Notes under the pieces: model-generated | Database searches by the model: none | Seen by the model: only the letters and a program-made list of their open reading frames with translations | Told to the model about the DNA's origin: nothing | Made by a program: the position numbers and the translations under genes | In this document: in pieces, positions 55,845 through 56,207 of the stretch | How positions within the stretch are numbered: the first letter of the stretch is position 1 | How the letters are laid out: each line of letters opens with the position of its first letter | NCBI GenBank assembly: GCA_015492645.1 | Contig: WGER01000030.1 | Span: 1-56,207, forward strand | Length of the DNA stretch: 56,207 bases | Reading direction: 5' to 3' | Source of the DNA: Nitrospirota bacterium | GTDB lineage: Bacteria; Nitrospirota; Thermodesulfovibrionia; Thermodesulfovibrionales; JdFR-85

Positions 55845-56207
55845 TTACTTCGGGACAAAACTTAAGGTTATTTTGAGTTGAGATTCACCGGAAATATCAA
55901 AAACCCCGATATAATAACAACCCGCTTCTGGAGTTGACAAATAGATCCGTTCATATGGAGTGTTGCGATCTATCTCAAAATAATACCCATTTACCCCTGA
56001 TTTGATCTCTCCTTTTCTTGCCTGTAACCATACTTTCTCAGTGGGCACCACCCCGTCACACACCGAGCCTGAGTACCTCACAATCATGTCAGCATCGCCC
56101 TGCTCTCCGGGTGGATAATAATCCATGCCCACCTGAACATAGTAATTGTTGGCCTCAAGGTCCACTGGAAAGATGAAGTAGAAGTACTTGGGCGAAGGCT
56201 GTCTTAA
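55845..56207 (-). CDS. Secreted protein, 5' end outside window
   Basis: An open frame runs from the right window edge to TAA at 55845, giving 120 residues of the C-terminus. The visible part has beta-strand character: PKYFYFIFPVDLEANNYYVQVGMDYYPPGEQGDADMIV, then VWLQARKGEIKSGVNGYYFEIDRNTPYERIYLSTPEAGCYYIGVFDISGESQLKITLSF. This looks like an extracellular beta-sandwich (PPC-like or similar) domain. No family is firmly recognised. An in-frame GTG at 56165 is unlikely to be the start because the conserved-looking frame continues upstream. Confidence 0.7.
   Translation of the reverse strand, partial: LRQPSPKYFYFIFPVDLEANNYYVQVGMDYYPPGEQGDADMIVRYSGSVCDGVVPTEKVWLQARKGEIKSGVNGYYFEIDRNTPYERIYLSTPEAGCYYIGVFDISGESQLKITLSFVPK

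Overview
The window reads as a chromosomal segment of a Gram-negative (two-membrane) bacterium of moderate GC content. The evidence is a complete Mla phospholipid-transport operon including outer-membrane MlaA, an ABC (Wzm/Wzt) polysaccharide exporter, an MSHA-type pilus system with an outer-membrane secretin, and a SurA-like periplasmic isomerase. A B12-dependent ribonucleotide reductase, a triheme c7-type cytochrome, a YedF selenium-metabolism protein and KatG with a PerR-like regulator suggest an anaerobe or microaerophile that meets oxidative stress. The 5' two thirds of a 16S rRNA is present (reverse strand). Its helix-31 region differs from the usual bacterial sequence, so the lineage may be poorly sampled. 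I do not assign a phylum.

Layout. 1-1.4 kb: 16S rRNA with a double promoter and two boxA sites, reading out of the window. 1.6-6.2 kb: triheme cytochrome, then mlaEFDAC-ubiX. 6.6-9.1 kb: nrdJ behind a 48-codon Cys-rich leader ORF. 9.2-12.7 kb: DUF72, polX, truA. 12.7-15.9 kb: rpsB-tsf-pyrH-frr, a 52-codon ORF and a DksA-like gene. 16.4-17.9 kb: thiE and a radical SAM gene. 18.5-27.9 kb: a surface-glycan operon of overlapping genes (wzm, wzt, glycosyltransferases, an acyltransferase-like protein, methyltransferases, a B12/radical-SAM enzyme and a methyltransferase-acetyltransferase fusion). 28.3-34 kb: katG/perR, DUF362, a Spy-like protein, yedF and an unknown gene. 34.2-44.2 kb: an MSHA-type pilus operon headed by a degraded REP-associated transposase. 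44.4-53.9 kb: a TMTC-like membrane/TPR protein and three large glycosyltransferases. 54-56.2 kb: a coiled-coil protein, a parvulin isomerase and a truncated secreted protein.

Two families of intergenic repeats recur. The first is a ~220 bp miniature inverted-repeat element. Three copies carry perfect 9-bp target duplications (CTTTGATAT, AGATGAACT, TCACATCCT) and a fourth is a hybrid with foreign hairpin cargo. The second is a ~150-190 bp hairpin-rich repeat, with three near-complete copies and three fragments.

The most unexpected regulatory signal is repeated. At least nine genes, mostly first in their transcription unit, have a TATAAT or TAAAAT hexamer, usually with an upstream TGn, ending only 5-8 nt before the ATG, and no Shine-Dalgarno site. 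This predicts leaderless mRNAs. Genes inside operons, and rpsB, katG and nrdJ, have ordinary Shine-Dalgarno sites.

How the parts may fit together (inference): the two glycan clusters flank the pilus locus, and a TMTC-like protein is divergent from it, so surface polysaccharide and possibly pilus glycosylation may be made from one neighbourhood. No pilin or prepilin peptidase gene is in the window.
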